Below are positions 37,303 to 48,477 of a stretch of 64,000 nt of DNA, piece after piece. Numbering within the stretch: the first letter of the stretch is position 1; the number at the start of each line of letters is the position of its first letter. The translations under genes were made by a program, and so were the position numbers. The notes under the pieces were generated by a model. The model saw only the letters and a list, made by a program, of their open reading frames with translations. It was not told the DNA's origin and searched no databases. This DNA comes from Nocardia brasiliensis. GTDB taxonomy: Bacteria > Actinomycetota > Actinomycetes > Mycobacteriales > Mycobacteriaceae. The stretch covers positions 7,006,001 to 7,070,000 of the forward strand of contig NZ_CP046171.1 of NCBI RefSeq assembly GCF_011801125.1, in the 5' to 3' direction.

Positions 37303-38694
37303 ATGAGCGTGCGCAGTGCAGTGTGGCCGACGGGCAAAGACCCGGGCGGAGCGCCGAGCGGCCTGAGACGGGTGGTCGCCGCGTCCATGGCGGGCACGGT
37401 CGTCGAATGGTATGAGTTCTTCCTCTACGGCACCGCCGCGACGCTGGTGTTCAGCAAGGTCTTCTTCGCCAAGGGCACAAGCGATCTGGACGCGATCCTC
37501 GCCGCGTTCGTCACCTACGCGGTCGGCTTCGCCGCACGCCCGTTGGGCGGTATCGTCTTCGGGCACTTCGGCGACAAGTACGGGCGCAAGAAGCTGCTGC
37601 AGTTCAGCCTGATCCTGGTGGGCAGCGCGACGTTCCTGATGGGCTGTCTGCCGACGTTCGGCCAGATCGGCTACTGGGCCCCGGCGCTGCTGGTGGTCCT
37701 GCGCTTCATCCAGGGATTCGCGGTCGGTGGCGAGTGGGGCGGCGCGGTTCTCCTTGTCGCCGAACACAGTCCGAGTCGCAGCCGGGGCTTCTGGGCAAGC
37801 TGGCCGCAGGCCGGTGTGCCGGTGGGAAATCTGCTTGCCACCGTCGTGCTGCTGGCCTTGACCACCTGGTTGTCGGAGTCGGCGTTCCTGAGCTGGGGCT
37901 GGCGGGTGGCGTTCTGGCTGTCCGCGGTGGTGGTGCTGATCGGCTACTACATCCGCACCAAGGTCACCGACGCGCCCATTTTCGTTGCGGCGCAGCAGGA
38001 GATGGAGCAGATCAAGGCGACCTCGCTGAGCGTGGTCGAGGTGCTGCGGCGGTATCCGCGCGGCGTGCTCACCGCGATGGGCCTGCGCTTCGGCGAGAAC
38101 ATCCTCTACTACCTGGTGGTCACCTTCACCATCACCTATCTCAAGGTGCAGGTCCAGGTCGACACCAAGGTCATCCTGTGGTGGCTGCTGGCCGCGCACG
38201 CGGTGCACTTCTTCGCCGTTCCGTTCGCGGGGTGGCTGTCGGACCGATTCGGCAGGCGCCCAGTGTATCTGGCAGGCGCGGTGACCGCGGGCACCTGGGG
38301 CTTCTTCGCCTTCCCCATGATGGACAGCGGGCACAACGCGGTGATCATGTCCGCGATCATCATCGGCCTGCTGTTCCACGCGCTGATGTACGCGGGCCAG
38401 CCCGCGATCATGGCCGAGATGTTCCCCACCCGAATGCGGTATTCCGGTGTCTCCCTTGGTTATCAGGTGACCTCGATCGTGGCGGGTTCGCTCGCGCCGA
38501 TCATCGCCGTCCGGCTGCTCAACACCTTCGACTCGGCCGTGCCGATCGCGATCTATCTGGCCATCGCGGCGGCCATCACCGCGGTCGCCGTGCTCTTCGC
38601 CCGCGAAACGAGAGGATTGGACTTGGCCACCGTCGACCTCGCCGACGCCGAGCATCTGGCTACCCGCCCCACCACCCCGGTGATCGCGAAATGA
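37303..38694 (+). CDS. MHS-family proton/metabolite symporter
   Basis: A 463-residue inner-membrane transporter of the major facilitator superfamily, metabolite:H+ symporter branch (ProP, ShiA, KgtP relatives). Twelve membrane helices can be traced. Family motifs include AGTVVEWYEFFLYGTAA at the start, GHFGDKYGRKK after helix 2, RFIQGFAVGGEWGGAVLLVAEH, and DRFGRRPVY in the second half. It is followed by, and overlaps by four bases (ATGA), the 3-hydroxybutyrate dehydrogenase gene, so the transported compound is probably 3-hydroxybutyrate or another small carboxylate (inference from context). The ATG at 37303 has a strong AAGGAGAG site; the longer frame upstream is not needed. Confidence 0.88.
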   Translation: MSVRSAVWPTGKDPGGAPSGLRRVVAASMAGTVVEWYEFFLYGTAATLVFSKVFFAKGTSDLDAILAAFVTYAVGFAARPLGGIVFGHFGDKYGRKKLLQFSLILVGSATFLMGCLPTFGQIGYWAPALLVVLRFIQGFAVGGEWGGAVLLVAEHSPSRSRGFWASWPQAGVPVGNLLATVVLLALTTWLSESAFLSWGWRVAFWLSAVVVLIGYYIRTKVTDAPIFVAAQQEMEQIKATSLSVVEVLRRYPRGVLTAMGLRFGENILYYLVVTFTITYLKVQVQVDTKVILWWLLAAHAVHFFAVPFAGWLSDRFGRRPVYLAGAVTAGTWGFFAFPMMDSGHNAVIMSAIIIGLLFHALMYAGQPAIMAEMFPTRMRYSGVSLGYQVTSIVAGSLAPIIAVRLLNTFDSAVPIAIYLAIAAAITAVAVLFARETRGLDLATVDLADAEHLATRPTTPVIAK

Positions 38695-39437
38695 CCGATC
38701 TGGCCGGACGTTCCGCGCTGATCACCGGCGGCGCCAGCGGCATCGGCGCGGCCTGCGCCAGGGAGCTTGCCGCGCGCGGCGCCATGGTCACCATCGCCGA
38801 TATCGACGATGTCGGGGCCAAGGCGCTCGCCCGCGAGCTCGGCGGAAAGCCTTGGGCGGTGGACCTGCTCGACGTCGAGGCGCTGGAATCGCTGCACCTC
38901 GAGGTGGACATCCTGGTGAACAACGCGGGCGTGCAGCACATCAGCCCGCTGCCGGAGTTCCAGCCACGGCAGTTCCGCAACCTGCTCGCCCTGATGGTGG
39001 AGGCGCCGTTCCTGCTCATCCGAGCCGCCCTGCCGCACATGTACCGGCAGGGGTTCGGCCGGATCGTCAATATCTCGTCGGTGCACGGACTTCGGGCCTC
39101 GGAGTTCAAGTCCGCCTACGTGACGGCCAAGCACGGACTGGAGGGACTGTCCAAGGTCACCGCGCTCGAGGGCGGCAAGCACGGCGTCACCAGCAACTGC
39201 GTCAATCCCGGCTATGTGCGAACCCCATTGGTGGACAAGCAGATCGCCGACCAGGCCAGGGCGCACGGCATTCCGGAACAACAGGTGCTGGAGAAGATCC
39301 TGCTCACCGAGAGCGCGATCAAACGACTGGTGACGCCGGAAGAGGTGGCGTCGCTGGTTGGCTGGCTCGTCTCGGCGCACTCGGGAATGGTGACGGGCGC
39401 GTCCTACACCATGGACGGCGGCTGGAGCGCTCGGTGA
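38691..39437 (+). CDS. bdhA: 3-hydroxybutyrate dehydrogenase (short-chain dehydrogenase)
   Basis: The product oxidises (R)-3-hydroxybutyrate to acetoacetate with NAD+. The 248 residues form a Rossmann-fold SDR with TGGASGIG at 12-19, NNAGVQHISPLPEF at 77-90 (the sequence after NNAG is diagnostic for this enzyme), and the catalytic Ser130, Tyr143 and Lys147 (SSVHGLRASEFKSAYVTAKHG). The C-terminal part, with SNCVNPGYVRTPLVDKQI and ILLTESAIKRLVTPEEVA, also matches family members. It is coupled to the transporter gene by an ATGA overlap. The product, acetoacetate, is the substrate of the acetoacetyl-CoA synthetase encoded 7 kb further on. Confidence 0.9.
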   Translation: MTDLAGRSALITGGASGIGAACARELAARGAMVTIADIDDVGAKALARELGGKPWAVDLLDVEALESLHLEVDILVNNAGVQHISPLPEFQPRQFRNLLALMVEAPFLLIRAALPHMYRQGFGRIVNISSVHGLRASEFKSAYVTAKHGLEGLSKVTALEGGKHGVTSNCVNPGYVRTPLVDKQIADQARAHGIPEQQVLEKILLTESAIKRLVTPEEVASLVGWLVSAHSGMVTGASYTMDGGWSAR

Positions 39438-39451
39438 CCGGACGGCGCGCC

Positions 39452-40060
39452 CTAGGCCGTCCCGTCCTGGGTCAGGGCGGCCAGCGCCATCCGGCGCAGG
39501 ATGGGCCGCGCCCGCACGGCGGTCGCCGTGCTCGCGCTGTGCGGGGTGGAGTTGATCAAACCGAACGCGGCGTGCGCCTGCACCCGCGCCGTCTCCTCGG
39601 GTAGGTCGGGGTGCAGCTCACGCAGCACCGTGACCCAGATTTCCACGTACTGCCGCTGGGTCCGGCGCAGCTCGCGCCGGGCCGCGGCGGGCACGTTCTC
39701 CAGGTCGCGATCCTGGATGCGGATGAGATCGGCGTCGCCCAGCGCGAAGTCCAGGTGGAAATCGACCAGCCCGGCCAGCGCCTGCCCGGCGGTCTCGGTG
39801 CGCGCGACCACCGCCTTCCCGCCGTCGAGCAGCCGCTGGCTCACCCCGACGAGCAGTTCCACCAGCAGGGCTTCCTTGTTGGGGAAATGGCGGTAGACGG
39901 CCGGGCCGCTGATGCCCACCGCGGCACCGAGGTCGTCCAGGCGCATGCCGAGAAAACCACGGTCGGCGATGAGCCTGGCACCGGCGGCCAGGAGTTGTTG
40001 CCTGCGCTGGGCCTTCAGCTGTTCCCTCCGGGTGAGCGTGCCGTCGTCGATGCTGGTCAC
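39452..40060 (-). CDS. TetR-family repressor, likely of the acyl-CoA carboxylase operon
   Basis: A 202-residue regulator. The N-terminal HTH reads RRQQLLAAGARLIADRGFLGMRLDDLGAAVGISGPAVYRHFPNKEALL, and a ligand-binding helical domain follows. I place the start at GTG 40060, where AAAGGAG lies five bases upstream, rather than at the longer frame start. It diverges from the accD1-accA1-fadE-maoC-citE operon, as the TetR gene Rv2506 does in M. tuberculosis, and an inverted repeat lies in the gap. The likely ligand is an acyl-CoA of the leucine pathway (inference). Confidence 0.88.
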   Translation of the reverse strand: MTSIDDGTLTRREQLKAQRRQQLLAAGARLIADRGFLGMRLDDLGAAVGISGPAVYRHFPNKEALLVELLVGVSQRLLDGGKAVVARTETAGQALAGLVDFHLDFALGDADLIRIQDRDLENVPAAARRELRRTQRQYVEIWVTVLRELHPDLPEETARVQAHAAFGLINSTPHSASTATAVRARPILRRMALAALTQDGTA

Positions 40061-40126
40061 ACGCACTCCTTTCGCCACGCCGCGGCCGCACACGCGCACG
40101 GCTCGCCTGCCCTTCCTGGACATCTC

Positions 40127-40144
40127 GGTTAACCAAGATTAACC
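40127..40144. promoter_or_regulatory. Candidate TetR operator (inverted repeat)
   Basis: GGTTAA-CCAAGA-TTAACC is a perfect 6-base inverted repeat with a 6-base spacer. It sits in the 144-base gap between the divergent TetR gene and accD1, 60-80 bases before each start. The AT-rich arms stand out against the surrounding DNA. Confidence 0.55.
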
Positions 40145-40204
40145 TGGATTCCAGTTATCGGCGACTAACTGGCCCACTTGCCAGCTGACCGACAGGATCA
40201 CGTG

Positions 40205-41802
<1,598 letters not shown>

Positions 41803-41803
<1 letters not shown>

Positions 41804-43839
41804 TGACCATGCTGAACAAATCCCATCCCGTCGGCTTCGACACCGTGCTCGTCGCCAACCGCGGCGAGATCGCGGTCCGCGTGATGCGCACGTTGCGGGC
41901 CATGGGCATTCGCTCCGTCGCGGTCTACAGCGACGCCGACGCCGACGCCAGGCATGTGCACGAGGCCGATACCGCGGTGCGGCTCGGCCCCGCCGCCGCG
42001 CGCGAGAGCTATCTCGCGATCGACAAGGTGGTCGCGGCCGCCGTCCGCACCGGCGCGCAGGCGGTGCACCCCGGTTACGGATTCCTTTCCGAGAACGCCG
42101 CTTTCGCCGCGGCGCTCGCGCAGGCCGGCATCGTCTTCCTCGGCCCGCCCGCGCACGCCATCGAGGTGATGGGCGACAAGATCGCGGCGAAGAACACCGT
42201 GTCGGCGTTCAATGTCCCCGTCGTGCCGGGCATCGCCAGGCCCGGCCTCACCGACGCCGAGCTGATCGAGGCGGCCGCCGAGATCGGCTACCCGGTGCTG
42301 GTCAAGCCCTCCGCCGGTGGCGGCGGCAAAGGCATGCGACTGGTCGAGGAGCCCGCGACGCTGCCGGACGCACTGGTCAGCGCGCGCCGCGAGGCCGCGT
42401 CCGCCTTCGGCGACGACACCCTGTTCCTGGAACGCTTCGTCACCCGCCCGCGACACATCGAGGTGCAGGTGCTCGCCGACCAGTTCGGCAACGTGCTGCA
42501 CCTGGGCGAGCGCGAATGCAGTCTGCAGCGCAGGCATCAGAAGGTGATCGAGGAGGCCCCGTCACCGCTGCTCGACGCGGCGACCCGCGCGAGAATCGGT
42601 GCGGCGGCGTGCAATACCGCGCGCAGCGTGGACTATGTGGGCGCGGGCACGGTCGAGTTCATCGTCTCCGCCGACCGGCCGGACGAATTCTTCTTCATGG
42701 AGATGAACACCCGGCTGCAGGTGGAGCATCCGGTCACCGAGCTGGTGACCGGCGTCGATCTGGTGGAGTGTCAGGTGCGGGTCGCGGCCGGGCAGAAGCT
42801 CTCGGTCGAACAGGACGAGATCCGGATGGTCGGGCACGCCATCGAGGCCAGGGTGTACGCCGAGGATCCCGGCCGTGGCTTCCTGCCCACCGGCGGCACA
42901 GTGCTCGACCTGTCCGAGCCCGAAGGCACCGGGGTCAGGGTGGATTCGGGGCTGCGCACCGGGACGCTGGTCGGCAGCGACTACGACCCGATGCTGTCGA
43001 AGGTCATCGCGCACGGCGCCGACCGCGCCGCCGCGATCGCGAAACTCGATCGCGCACTGGGCGATACCGTATTGCTCGGCGTCACCACCAATATCGAGTT
43101 CCTCCGTTTCCTGCTCGCCGACCCCGAGGTCGCGGCCGGACAACTCGATACCGGCCTGCTCGATCGGCGGGTGGCCGATTTCCGCGCCACCGCGCCCGAT
43201 GACGGGCTGTTGCTGGCCGCGGCCGCGTATCGCTGGCTCCGGCGCTGGCCGAGCGAGCCGAGCGATCCGTGGCAGGTGCCCTCCGGCTGGCGGATCGGCC
43301 ACGCCGCGCCGACCCAGATCCGGCTGGCCGCCGGTGACCGGGTCGAGCACGTGTACCTCACCGGGCAGCCGGGTGCGGCGACCGGCCGCGTCGGCGACGC
43401 CGAACCCGTCTCGCTGACCGCCACTTTCGCGAATTCGGTGCTGGCGCTCACCGTGGCGGGCGTGCGGCACGAGTATCGCGTCGCCGAGCAGGACGGGCAG
43501 CTGTGGCTGGCCGGGCCCACCGGAATCGCGCTGGTGCGCGAGGTCGCCGAGGCGAGCGTGCGCGGCGGGGCCGAGCAGGTCGGCGACGCCGAAATACGCA
43601 GCCCCATGCCGGGTTCGGTGATCGCGGTGCCGATCGCCACCGGCGCCACCGTGGCCGCGGGCGCCACGGTGGTGATCGTCGAGGCGATGAAGATGGAGCA
43701 CTCGCTCACCGCGCCGGTGGCGGGCACCGTCGAAATCCTGGTCGCACCGGGCACTCAGGTGCGCCTCGACCAACCGCTCGCCCGCATCAGCACGACTCCC
43801 GCGGAACTTCCCGCCGATCAAGAAGGAACCCGAGCATGA
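41803..43839 (+). CDS. accA1: Acyl-CoA carboxylase alpha subunit (biotin carboxylase + biotin carrier)
   Basis: A 678-residue subunit that carboxylates its own biotin using ATP and bicarbonate. Domain order: biotin carboxylase N-domain ([21 protein letters not shown]), ATP-grasp ([37 protein letters not shown]), C-terminal carboxylase domain, a linker of about 130 residues, and the biotinyl carrier with the biotin lysine at Lys630 in EAMKMEH. The start ATG shares one base with the accD1 stop (TGATG) and has no ribosome site of its own, so translation is coupled. Together with AccD1 it should form the methylcrotonyl-CoA carboxylase. Confidence 0.93.
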
Positions 43840-44996
43840 CCGACTTCCTGTCCACCGGCGCCCTACCCGACGAATACCGCGACCTGGCCGCGACGGTGCG
43901 CGATTTCGCGCAGTCGGTGGTCGCGCCGGTGTCCGCCGAGCACGACGCGAACCACACCTTCCCCTACAAGGTGGTCGAGGGCATGGCCGAGATGGGCCTG
44001 TTCGGCCTGCCGTTCCCCGAGGAGTACGGCGGCATGGGCGGCGACTACTTCGCGCTGTGCCTCGCGCTCGAGGAGTTGGGCAAGGTCGACCAGAGCGTCG
44101 CCATCACACTCGAGGCCGGGGTCTCCCTCGGCGCGATGCCGATCTACCGCTTCGGCAACGACAAGCAGAAGCAGGAGTGGTTGCCGCAGTTGACCAGTGG
44201 CCGCGCCCTCGCCGCGTTCGGGCTCACCGAGCCGGGTGCGGGCAGCGACGCGGGCGGCACCAGGACGACCGCGGTCGCCGACAGCGGTGACTGGGTCATC
44301 AACGGCAGCAAGCAGTTCATCACCAACTCCGGCACCGACATCACCCGGCTGGTGACGGTCACGGCGGTGACCGGGCAGACCGGCGGCAAGAAGGAGATCT
44401 CCACCATCCTCGTGCCGACCGACACCCCGGGCTTCGTCGCCGAGCCCGCCTACAACAAGGTCGGCTGGAATGCCTCCGACACCCATCCGCTGAGCTTCAC
44501 CGACGTGCGCGTGCCGGAGGAGAACCTGCTCGGCGAGCGCGGGCGCGGCTACGCGAACTTCCTGCGCATCCTCGACGAGGGCCGCATCGCGATCGCGGCG
44601 CTCGCGGTCGGCGCGGCCCAGGGCTGCGTGGACGAGAGCGTGCGCTACGCCAAGGAGCGCGAGGCGTTCGGCCAGGCCATCGGCCGCAACCAGGCCATCG
44701 CGTTCAAGATCGGGCGGATGGAAGCGCGCGCTCACACGGCGCGCACCGCCTACTATGACGCCGCGGCACTGATGCTGGCGGGCAAGCCGTTCAAGAAGGC
44801 AGCCTCCATCGCCAAGCTGGTGGCCAGCGAGGCGGCCATGGACAACTCGCGCGACGCCACCCAGATCTTCGGCGGCTACGGCTTCATGAACGACTACCCG
44901 GTGGCCAGGCACTACCGCGACAGCAAGATCCTCGAAATCGGTGAGGGCACAACGGAGGTTCAGCTGATGCTGATCGGACGGGAGCTGGAACTGTGA
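43836..44996 (+). CDS. Acyl-CoA dehydrogenase (FadE19-like, branched-chain)
   Basis: A 386-residue flavoenzyme that forms the 2,3-double bond of an acyl-CoA. It has all the ACAD landmarks: [32 protein letters not shown] (about residues 130-145), [29 protein letters not shown] and the C-terminal [34 protein letters not shown]. The Glu in IGEGT occupies the usual catalytic-base position. True isovaleryl-CoA dehydrogenases of mammals have moved this base elsewhere, so substrate choice (isovaleryl or another short branched acyl-CoA) rests on context. It overlaps accA1 and the next gene by four bases each. Confidence 0.9.
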   Translation: MTDFLSTGALPDEYRDLAATVRDFAQSVVAPVSAEHDANHTFPYKVVEGMAEMGLFGLPFPEEYGGMGGDYFALCLALEELGKVDQSVAITLEAGVSLGAMPIYRFGNDKQKQEWLPQLTSGRALAAFGLTEPGAGSDAGGTRTTAVADSGDWVINGSKQFITNSGTDITRLVTVTAVTGQTGGKKEISTILVPTDTPGFVAEPAYNKVGWNASDTHPLSFTDVRVPEENLLGERGRGYANFLRILDEGRIAIAALAVGAAQGCVDESVRYAKEREAFGQAIGRNQAIAFKIGRMEARAHTARTAYYDAAALMLAGKPFKKAASIAKLVASEAAMDNSRDATQIFGGYGFMNDYPVARHYRDSKILEIGEGTTEVQLMLIGRELEL

Positions 44997-45499
44997 GCGA
45001 CGTCGACAACTTGCGCCGGGTCGTCCAGACCGGCATGTGGTTCGAGGAACTCGAGACCGGCGTGCGCTACGAGCACCGGCCGGGGCGCACCATGACCGAG
45101 ACCGACAACGTGCTGTTCAGCACGCTGACCATGAATCCCCAAGGCCTGCACATCGATGCGGCCTACAGCGATGCCCAGGAGCCGTTCCATCAGCGCCTGG
45201 TCAATTCGCTGTTCACGCTCGGCACCATGGTCGGGCTCTCGGTGGCGCATCTGACCCAGGGCACCACCGTCGCCAATCTCGGCTTCTCCGAGGTGAAATT
45301 CCCTGCGCCGCTGTTCCACGGCGACACCGTCTACGCTGAGACCATCGTGCTGGACAAGCGGCTGTCCAAGAGCAGGCCGGGCGAGGGCATCGTCACCTTC
45401 CGCCACATCGCGCGCAACCAGCACGGCACCGTCGTCGCCGAGGCCGTCCGCAACGCGATGATCCGCGTGCGTCCCGACACCGAGGCGACCCCGGCATGA
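44993..45499 (+). CDS. MaoC-like hydratase of the leucine operon
   Basis: A 168-residue hot-dog-fold enzyme that probably hydrates an enoyl-CoA, most likely methylglutaconyl-CoA, judging by its place between the dehydrogenase and the lyase. The segment TETDNVLFSTLTMNPQGLHIDAAY holds the MaoC active-site region, but the usual Asp-x-Asn-Pro-x-His is altered to Thr-Met-Asn-Pro-Gln-Gly-Leu-His, as expected for the divergent subgroup that includes Rv2499c. FPAPLFHGDTVYAET is the central strand pair. The start is GTG, overlapping fadE by four bases (GTGA) with GGGAG upstream; its stop overlaps citE. Confidence 0.85.
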   Translation: MSDVDNLRRVVQTGMWFEELETGVRYEHRPGRTMTETDNVLFSTLTMNPQGLHIDAAYSDAQEPFHQRLVNSLFTLGTMVGLSVAHLTQGTTVANLGFSEVKFPAPLFHGDTVYAETIVLDKRLSKSRPGEGIVTFRHIARNQHGTVVAEAVRNAMIRVRPDTEATPA

Positions 45500-46308
45500 C
45501 CTGGCAGCTCCCCGGCCCGGCGTGGCTGTTCTGTCCCGCCGACCGACCGGACCGGTACGAAAAGGCCGCAGCGGCAGCCGATGTGGTGATCCTCGACCTC
45601 GAGGACGGCGTGGCCGCCGGGGACAAGACCGCGGCCCGCAAGGCCGTCACCGCGACCGCGCTGGATCCCGAGCGCACGATCGTGCGGGTGAACGCGGCGG
45701 GCACCGACGACATCGCGGCCGATCTCGCGGCGCTCGCCGACACCGGGTATCGGCGGGTCATGTTGCCGAAATGCGAAGGCGCCGAACAGGTCACCGCGCT
45801 CGCCGACTACGAGGTGATCGTGCTGATCGAGTCGCCGCTCGGCGCGCTCACGGTCGAGCGCGCGCTCGCCGCGCCCAACGCGATCGGTGCCATGTGGGGC
45901 GCCGAGGACCTGGTCGCGGCGCTCGGCGGCAACTCGAGCAGGCACGCCGACGGCGGCTATCGCGATGTGGCGCGCCATGTTCGGTCGCATACGCTGCTCG
46001 CGGCCAAGGCCTACGGCAAGTTCGCGCTCGACTCGGTGTATCTGGACATCCGCGATCTCGACGGGCTGCGCGCCGAGGCACTGGACGCGGTCGCGGTCGG
46101 ATTCGACGCCAAGGTCGCCATCCATCCGAGCCAGCTCGCGGCGATCCGCGCGGCGTACACGCCGCCGGAGGCGGAATTGGCCTGGGCCAGAAGGGTGCTC
46201 GACGAGGTGCCCAAGCACCGCGGCGTGTTCGCCTTCGAGGGCCGCATGGTCGATGCCCCCGTACTGCGGCACGCCGAGCAGATCGTGCGGCGCGCCGCAC
46301 GCGCCTGA
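45496..46308 (+). CDS. citE: CitE-like lyase, probable (R)-3-hydroxy-3-methylglutaryl-CoA lyase
   Basis: A 270-residue TIM-barrel lyase. It shows the CitE/malyl-CoA lyase pattern: FCPADRPDRYEKAA, DVVILDLEDGVAAGDK, RTIVRVNAAG, VIVLIESPLGAL (Glu for Mg2+), GAMWGAEDLVAALGG (Asp for Mg2+) and FDAKVAIHPSQL. Despite the name it is not part of citrate lyase. Its M. tuberculosis counterpart Rv2498c, in the same operon position, has been reported to act in leucine catabolism and itaconate dissimilation by cleaving (R)-HMG-CoA and related CoA esters. Here it should release acetyl-CoA and acetoacetate. It overlaps the MaoC-like gene by four bases (ATGA). Confidence 0.87.
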   Translation: MTWQLPGPAWLFCPADRPDRYEKAAAAADVVILDLEDGVAAGDKTAARKAVTATALDPERTIVRVNAAGTDDIAADLAALADTGYRRVMLPKCEGAEQVTALADYEVIVLIESPLGALTVERALAAPNAIGAMWGAEDLVAALGGNSSRHADGGYRDVARHVRSHTLLAAKAYGKFALDSVYLDIRDLDGLRAEALDAVAVGFDAKVAIHPSQLAAIRAAYTPPEAELAWARRVLDEVPKHRGVFAFEGRMVDAPVLRHAEQIVRRAARA

Positions 46309-46338
46309 CCACCAGTTCGAACAGCCAGGAGGAATGCG

Positions 46339-48285
46339 GTGCAACCACAGTGGGTGCCGACCGAGCGCGACATCGCCACGGCCAGGATCACCGACTTCGC
46401 GAAGTTCGCCGAGGGCCGGGCCCATCGGGCGCTGCCGGACTACGCCACGCTGTGGCAGTGGTCGGTCGAGGACCTGACGGGCTTCTGGCACGCGGTGTGG
46501 GACTACTTCGAGCTCGGCCCGGTGGCGGGCGAGATCCTGGGCAACGCGGAAATGCCCGGTGCGCAATGGTTCCCGGGGACTCGGCTGAACTATGTGGATC
46601 AGGTGGTGCGGCAGTTCCGCACCGACCGGCCCGCGATCATCGCGGTCACCGAGGACGCGCCGACCAGGGAGATCTCCTGGGCCGAGCTGATCGACGAGAC
46701 CGCGGCGCTGGCGCGCACGCTGCGCGATCTCGGCGTGCGGCCGGGTGATCGGGTGGCGGGCTACCTGCCCAACATCCCGGAGGCGGTGGTCGCGTTCCTG
46801 GCGACCGCGAGCATCGGCGCGGTGTGGAGCGCCTGTGGCCAGGACTACTCCCCCAAGGCGGCGCTGGATCGGCTCGGTCAGCTCGAACCGACCGTCCTGA
46901 TCACCGCTGACGGATACCGCTACGGCGGCAAGGCGCACGACAAGCGCGCCGACATCGCGGCATTGCGGGCGGGTTTCGGCGAACTGCGGGCCACGATCGT
47001 GGTGTCGCGGCTCGGTCTCGACGTGCCGGATACCACGCCGTGGCACGCGGCGATCGCGATCGACGAGTCGGTGCCCGCGGTGATCGCCACGGAGCCGGTC
47101 GATTTCGATCACCCGCTGTGGATCGTGTTCTCCTCCGGCACCACCGGGCTGCCGAAGGGCATCGTGCACGGCCACGGCGGCGTACTGCTCGAGCATTTGA
47201 AAGCCGTTGCGCTGCAATCCGATATCGGGCCGGACGACACCTTCTTCTGGTACACCAGCCCGAGCTGGATGATGTGGAACTTCCAGATCGCCGGGCTGCT
47301 GACCGGCGCGAGCATCGTCTGCTACGACGGCAGCCCCACCGCGCCCGCACCGGACGCGCTGTGGCGCATCGCCGCCGAGACCCGGACCACCGTGCTCGGC
47401 ACCAGCCCCGGCTATGTGCTGGCCTGCATCAAGGCGGGGGCGTCGCCGCACACCGAGCACGACCTGTCCGCGCTGCGGTCGGTCGGCATCACCGGCGCCT
47501 CGCTGCCCACCTCCTCGGCGACCTGGCTCGGCGCGAATACCGGCGCGCACGTCCAGGTCAATTCGATCAGCGGCGGCACCGATGTGGTGTCGGCGTTCAT
47601 CGGCGGCGTCCGCACCGTACCCGCGTGGCCGGGCGAGCTGTCCGCGCGCTTCCTCGGCTGCGCGCTGGAAGCCTTCGACAGCGCGGGTAAGCCGGTGCGG
47701 GAGGAGGTCGGCGAGCTGGTCATCACCAAGCCCATGCCGTCGATGCCGGTCAGCTTCTGGCACGATCCGGACGGAAAGCGTTACCACGACGCCTATTTCG
47801 ACGTGTACCCCGGAGTGTGGCGGCACGGCGACTGGATCACCATCACCGAGCGCGACAGCGTCGTGGTGCACGGTCGCTCCGATTCCACCCTCAACCGGCA
47901 CGGCATCCGGATGGGCAGCGCCGACATCTACCAGTCCGTCGAGCGACTGCCCGAGATCGCCGAGGCGCTGGTCATCGGCGCGGAGCAACCCGACGGGGGT
48001 TACTGGATGCCGTTGTTCGTGGTACTCGCGCCCGGTGCCGAACTCACCGACGAACTGAAGGCCAGGATCAACAGCACCATCCGTACCGAGGTCTCGCCCC
48101 GGCACGTCCCGGACGAGATCCTGCTCGCCCCCGGCATTCCGCACACCCGCACCGGCAAGAAGCTCGAGGTCCCGATCAAGAAGCTCTTCCAGGGCGCCGA
48201 CGCGGCCGGCGTGGTGGAGCGCAGCGCCGTGGACGACCCGGCCCTGCTCGATTGGTACGCGGCGGTGCGCCCCGCCACCGTGTAA
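46339..48285 (+). CDS. Acetoacetyl-CoA synthetase
   Basis: A 648-residue enzyme that activates acetoacetate to acetoacetyl-CoA with ATP. It belongs to the ANL superfamily: the AMP-binding loop is VFSSGTTGLPKGIVHGHGG, the adenylate motif is NSISGGTDVVSAFIGG, the hinge is GRSDSTLNRHGIRMGSADIY and the catalytic Lys lies in HTRTGKKLEVPIKK. The N-terminal WVPTERDIATARITDF matches the acetoacetyl rather than the acetyl-CoA synthetases, as does the length (about 650). The GTG start is preceded by AGGAGG at seven bases. It follows citE after 30 bases and can salvage the acetoacetate made by that lyase and by 3-hydroxybutyrate dehydrogenase. Confidence 0.92.
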   Translation: MQPQWVPTERDIATARITDFAKFAEGRAHRALPDYATLWQWSVEDLTGFWHAVWDYFELGPVAGEILGNAEMPGAQWFPGTRLNYVDQVVRQFRTDRPAIIAVTEDAPTREISWAELIDETAALARTLRDLGVRPGDRVAGYLPNIPEAVVAFLATASIGAVWSACGQDYSPKAALDRLGQLEPTVLITADGYRYGGKAHDKRADIAALRAGFGELRATIVVSRLGLDVPDTTPWHAAIAIDESVPAVIATEPVDFDHPLWIVFSSGTTGLPKGIVHGHGGVLLEHLKAVALQSDIGPDDTFFWYTSPSWMMWNFQIAGLLTGASIVCYDGSPTAPAPDALWRIAAETRTTVLGTSPGYVLACIKAGASPHTEHDLSALRSVGITGASLPTSSATWLGANTGAHVQVNSISGGTDVVSAFIGGVRTVPAWPGELSARFLGCALEAFDSAGKPVREEVGELVITKPMPSMPVSFWHDPDGKRYHDAYFDVYPGVWRHGDWITITERDSVVVHGRSDSTLNRHGIRMGSADIYQSVERLPEIAEALVIGAEQPDGGYWMPLFVVLAPGAELTDELKARINSTIRTEVSPRHVPDEILLAPGIPHTRTGKKLEVPIKKLFQGADAAGVVERSAVDDPALLDWYAAVRPATV

Positions 48286-48477
48286 CGGGCGGGCCGCGGC
48301 GGTCGGGCGCGCATCCGCGCGCCGGTGCCGGGCAGGGCGGCCGACCCGAGCCGGAATGAACCCGGCACCGCGGTCGCGTCCAGTACGGTTGGTTACCGAT
48401 CAGGTCATGGACCCTGGCACGCCGAGCTCCTGACGTGGTGCCGAGCGGTTCACCCGAATCCGCAGGGAGGTGGCAGC
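48286..48477. promoter_or_regulatory. Gap before the P450 gene with a candidate regulator site
   Basis: The 192 bases between acetoacetyl-CoA synthetase and the P450 contain CGGT-TGGTT-ACCG (48386-48398), a short inverted repeat. The string CGGTTGGT recurs on the opposite strand near 51131, ahead of the second double-TetR gene. The ribosome site AGGGAGG lies at about 48464-48470. No clear terminator stem was identified for the preceding operon. Confidence 0.35.

Noticed and set aside
45331..48144. Minus-strand frame of 937 codons opposite citE and acetoacetyl-CoA synthetase
   Set aside because: Shadow frame: the plus strand holds clear CitE and ANL-superfamily motifs with coupled starts, and the antisense translation has none.
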